Shown here piece by piece: positions 40,366 to 42,055 of a DNA stretch of 42,055 nucleotides. Numbering within the stretch: position 1 is the stretch's first letter; every line of letters begins with the position of its first letter. The DNA comes from Streptobacillus notomytis (GTDB lineage: Bacteria > Fusobacteriota > Fusobacteriia > Fusobacteriales > Leptotrichiaceae). Location of the stretch: assembly GCA_001612575.1 (NCBI GenBank), contig LJRV01000508.1, positions 1 through 42,055 of the forward strand, in the 5' to 3' direction. The notes under the pieces were generated by a model that was not told the origin of the DNA, did no database searches, and saw only the letters and a program-made list of their open reading frames with translations. Made by a program: the position numbers and the translations under genes.

Positions 40366-42055
40366 CTATTTTTTCATTAATTCTTTTACTAATTTTTCTA
40401 ATTCAGTAAGTCTTGATTCTAAAATTTTATTATTTTCTTCAAGAGTTTTATTACTTTCCTTAAGAGCATTAACTTCGTTATCTAATTCATACACTTTCTC
40501 ATCAAGCAAATTAATGTTTCCATTTCTTTGTAATTTTAACATCTCTTTACTTCTTGAACCTATGTTGTCAAATTGATAACTCAGTCCTGCTCCCAATGCT
40601 ACATGTCCTTTTGTATTTAATGATCCACTTGCTTTATACACTAAATTCCCTCTTTCATTCATTCCTGATAAACCTAATGCAAATGCATTTTCTCCATTAA
40701 AGTATCCATATGCTCCTGCTATGTTATGTCTTTGATTACCTATAGCACTTACTTGTGGTAAGTTTGCCATTGCTACTGCATTTGCTACCCCACTTAAGGC
40801 TACTCCTAATTTATTATCAACATATTTCTTATTAACTGCATCATTTGCTTCAACTGGGTCTGCAAGTCCTTTTATTCTTCCATCATTTCCTGCAAAACTT
40901 AAAGTTGGTTCTTTTTCATTACTTAATTTAATTTTTTCATTTCCATCCTTATCCTTTAAGCTTAATTCTGTAGAAGTTAAATCAGATTCTCCTTTACCAT
41001 CTTTTATTGTTGTTCCATCTAATGTATATTTAGAACTATTTGTCGGTTGTTCATTAGAACTATTTGATGGATCATTATCATATTTACCTATCTCAACACC
41101 ATTAGGTCCTGATTTAGACACAATATATTTATTATCATCTGTTTTATTTGTTGAAGTTAGACCATCTTTATCTAATTTAACCTTAGACTTAGGTCCATTA
41201 TCATCTATATCCTTAGTTTCAAATGATGTCATCTCTTTTAGTTTGTCTGATAGTTTTAATGTTAATTCTCCATTCTTATTATCTGATTTAACTTGTATGT
41301 TTCCACTTGCACTAGTAAAGTCATCTTTATTATCTGTTCCTTCTCCTTTAATGATTACTTTTTCTCCTAGGTTTCTATGTACTTCTTCTCCTGATCCTGT
41401 ATTACCAGAGAAATTAAGACCTGCTTTTGCTAGTGCCTTTAGGTCTGTCCCTGTCGCTACGTTATTTTTATTGTTCTTAAATATATCATCTTTATCTTCT
41501 AGGAATTCTTTGATTTTTTCTGGTGTTGCATCTTCTCCTAGAATGCTCTTTACATTTCCTATAGATATAGGTTCATTGCCATTTCCTTTTGGCATTAGGT
41601 TTACTATTACATCTTTACTATCTACTGGAGTTAATTGGTTCATATTTCCATTAGTAGTTGTGTTTTTAGGTTTGTATTTATTTTCATTTGTATCATAATA
41701 GAAGTTTTTAAGTTCTGATTCTTTGTATAACTTATTGTCTTGTCCTCTTACAACTTTTTCATTATTATTTGTTGAATATTCAAATGGTCCATTAGCTATT
41801 TCTTTTATCTTGTTGTCTACATAGTTTTTATTAACTGCTATGCTTCCATCTGTTTCATCTGGATCTATATCTTTAAGTCCTGTTATAGAACCTTTTTCAC
41901 CATCTATTTTTATAGAGTCTTTTCCATCTTTTCCTTTTACAGCTATTGTTCCACCATTATCTTCAGCTTTTATTGTTACTGATTCTTTTCCATCCTTACC
42001 TTTTACAGTTAATCCTGATTTTTCAATTGTTGTGCTTGTTTTATCCTGTGAATTA
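40366..42055 (-). CDS. Trimeric autotransporter adhesin, 5' end beyond the window
   Basis: At least 563 codons are open; the frame continues through 42055 without a stop, so the protein start lies off the window (an internal ATG at 41643 is not the true start). The visible part is stalk and anchor. It begins with repeats of the GKDGKxSxxIK type (TVKGKDGKESVTIKAEDNGG, then a second unit), a KNYVDNKIKE neck-like segment and several Lys/Gly/Asp-rich strands. A second neck (DAVNKKYVDNKLG, near 40810) follows. The YadA anchor (NLPQVSAIGNQRHNIAGAYG onwards) ends in SYQF, and a 67-residue coiled-coil tail follows. No head is in view. Confidence 0.88.
   Translation of the reverse strand, partial: NSQDKTSTTIEKSGLTVKGKDGKESVTIKAEDNGGTIAVKGKDGKDSIKIDGEKGSITGLKDIDPDETDGSIAVNKNYVDNKIKEIANGPFEYSTNNNEKVVRGQDNKLYKESELKNFYYDTNENKYKPKNTTTNGNMNQLTPVDSKDVIVNLMPKGNGNEPISIGNVKSILGEDATPEKIKEFLEDKDDIFKNNKNNVATGTDLKALAKAGLNFSGNTGSGEEVHRNLGEKVIIKGEGTDNKDDFTSASGNIQVKSDNKNGELTLKLSDKLKEMTSFETKDIDDNGPKSKVKLDKDGLTSTNKTDDNKYIVSKSGPNGVEIGKYDNDPSNSSNEQPTNSSKYTLDGTTIKDGKGESDLTSTELSLKDKDGNEKIKLSNEKEPTLSFAGNDGRIKGLADPVEANDAVNKKYVDNKLGVALSGVANAVAMANLPQVSAIGNQRHNIAGAYGYFNGENAFALGLSGMNERGNLVYKASGSLNTKGHVALGAGLSYQFDNIGSRSKEMLKLQRNGNINLLDEKVYELDNEVNALKESNKTLEENNKILESRLTELEKLVKELMKK

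Noticed and set aside
30859-41698. Many plus-strand ORFs of 60-220 codons across the adhesin array
   Set aside because: They are opposite-strand shadows of repetitive, low-complexity adhesin coding sequence, giving Leu/Ser/Ile-rich nonsense proteins without ribosome binding sites.

Overview
The window looks like chromosome of a host-associated, AT-rich, Gram-negative member of the Fusobacteriota, most likely family Leptotrichiaceae (Streptobacillus, Sneathia or a relative). The reasons are the strong A+T bias, the YadA-type trimeric autotransporter adhesins with outer-membrane anchors, and several gene neighbourhoods usually seen in Firmicutes (ylxM-ffh, asp23-amaP-nusB). The genus is inferred from content and style only. 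I saw no tRNA, rRNA, CRISPR array, insertion sequence or prophage.

Layout. 1-450: no gene; a minus-strand promoter near the left edge and the glmU promoter. 451-6669 (+): compact housekeeping run with glmU, prs, a TsaC/YrdC protein, an unrecognised gene, a GspE/ComGA-like ATPase, an HAD phosphatase, truA and another unrecognised gene. 6834-14770 (-): ylxM, ffh, two tandem three-domain acyl-activating/ACP/acyltransferase genes, then rpsP and an HAD (Cof-type) gene with their own promoter. 14861-15361 (+): small outer-membrane barrel. 15414-17406 (-): brnQ and a DNA alkylation repair protein. 17904-22822 (+): complete nickel/peptide-type ABC importer. 22853-23449 (-): second small barrel gene behind a poly-G promoter. 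23580-29315 (-): cysteine desulfurase, dnaE, and asp23-amaP-nusB with its own promoter. 29450-29698 (+): DUF1294 membrane protein. 29736-30700 (-): rpsF-ssb-rpsR. 30782-42055 (-): four consecutive trimeric autotransporter adhesin genes, the last cut by the window edge.

The most interesting signal is regulatory. Four surface-protein genes (the barrel at 22853 and the adhesins at 30782, 32852 and 37033) have related promoters made of a TTGACA-like -35 and a TATAAT/TATACT -10. In two of them the spacer next to the -10 is a pure G run (G11 and G9 on the coding strand), and both spacers are exactly 20 nt. The other two have no homopolymer and are exactly 17 nt, the usual optimum. This is what slipped-strand phase variation at promoter-spacer level would look like, with two switchable and two fixed copies. 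All adhesins also carry a coiled-coil tail after the last strand of the membrane anchor, which would lie in the periplasm.

The housekeeping runs are closely packed, often with 1-23 nt overlaps. Most promoters have 17-nt spacers, so the -35/-10 calls are fairly reliable. All functional calls come from reading motifs; no database search was possible.
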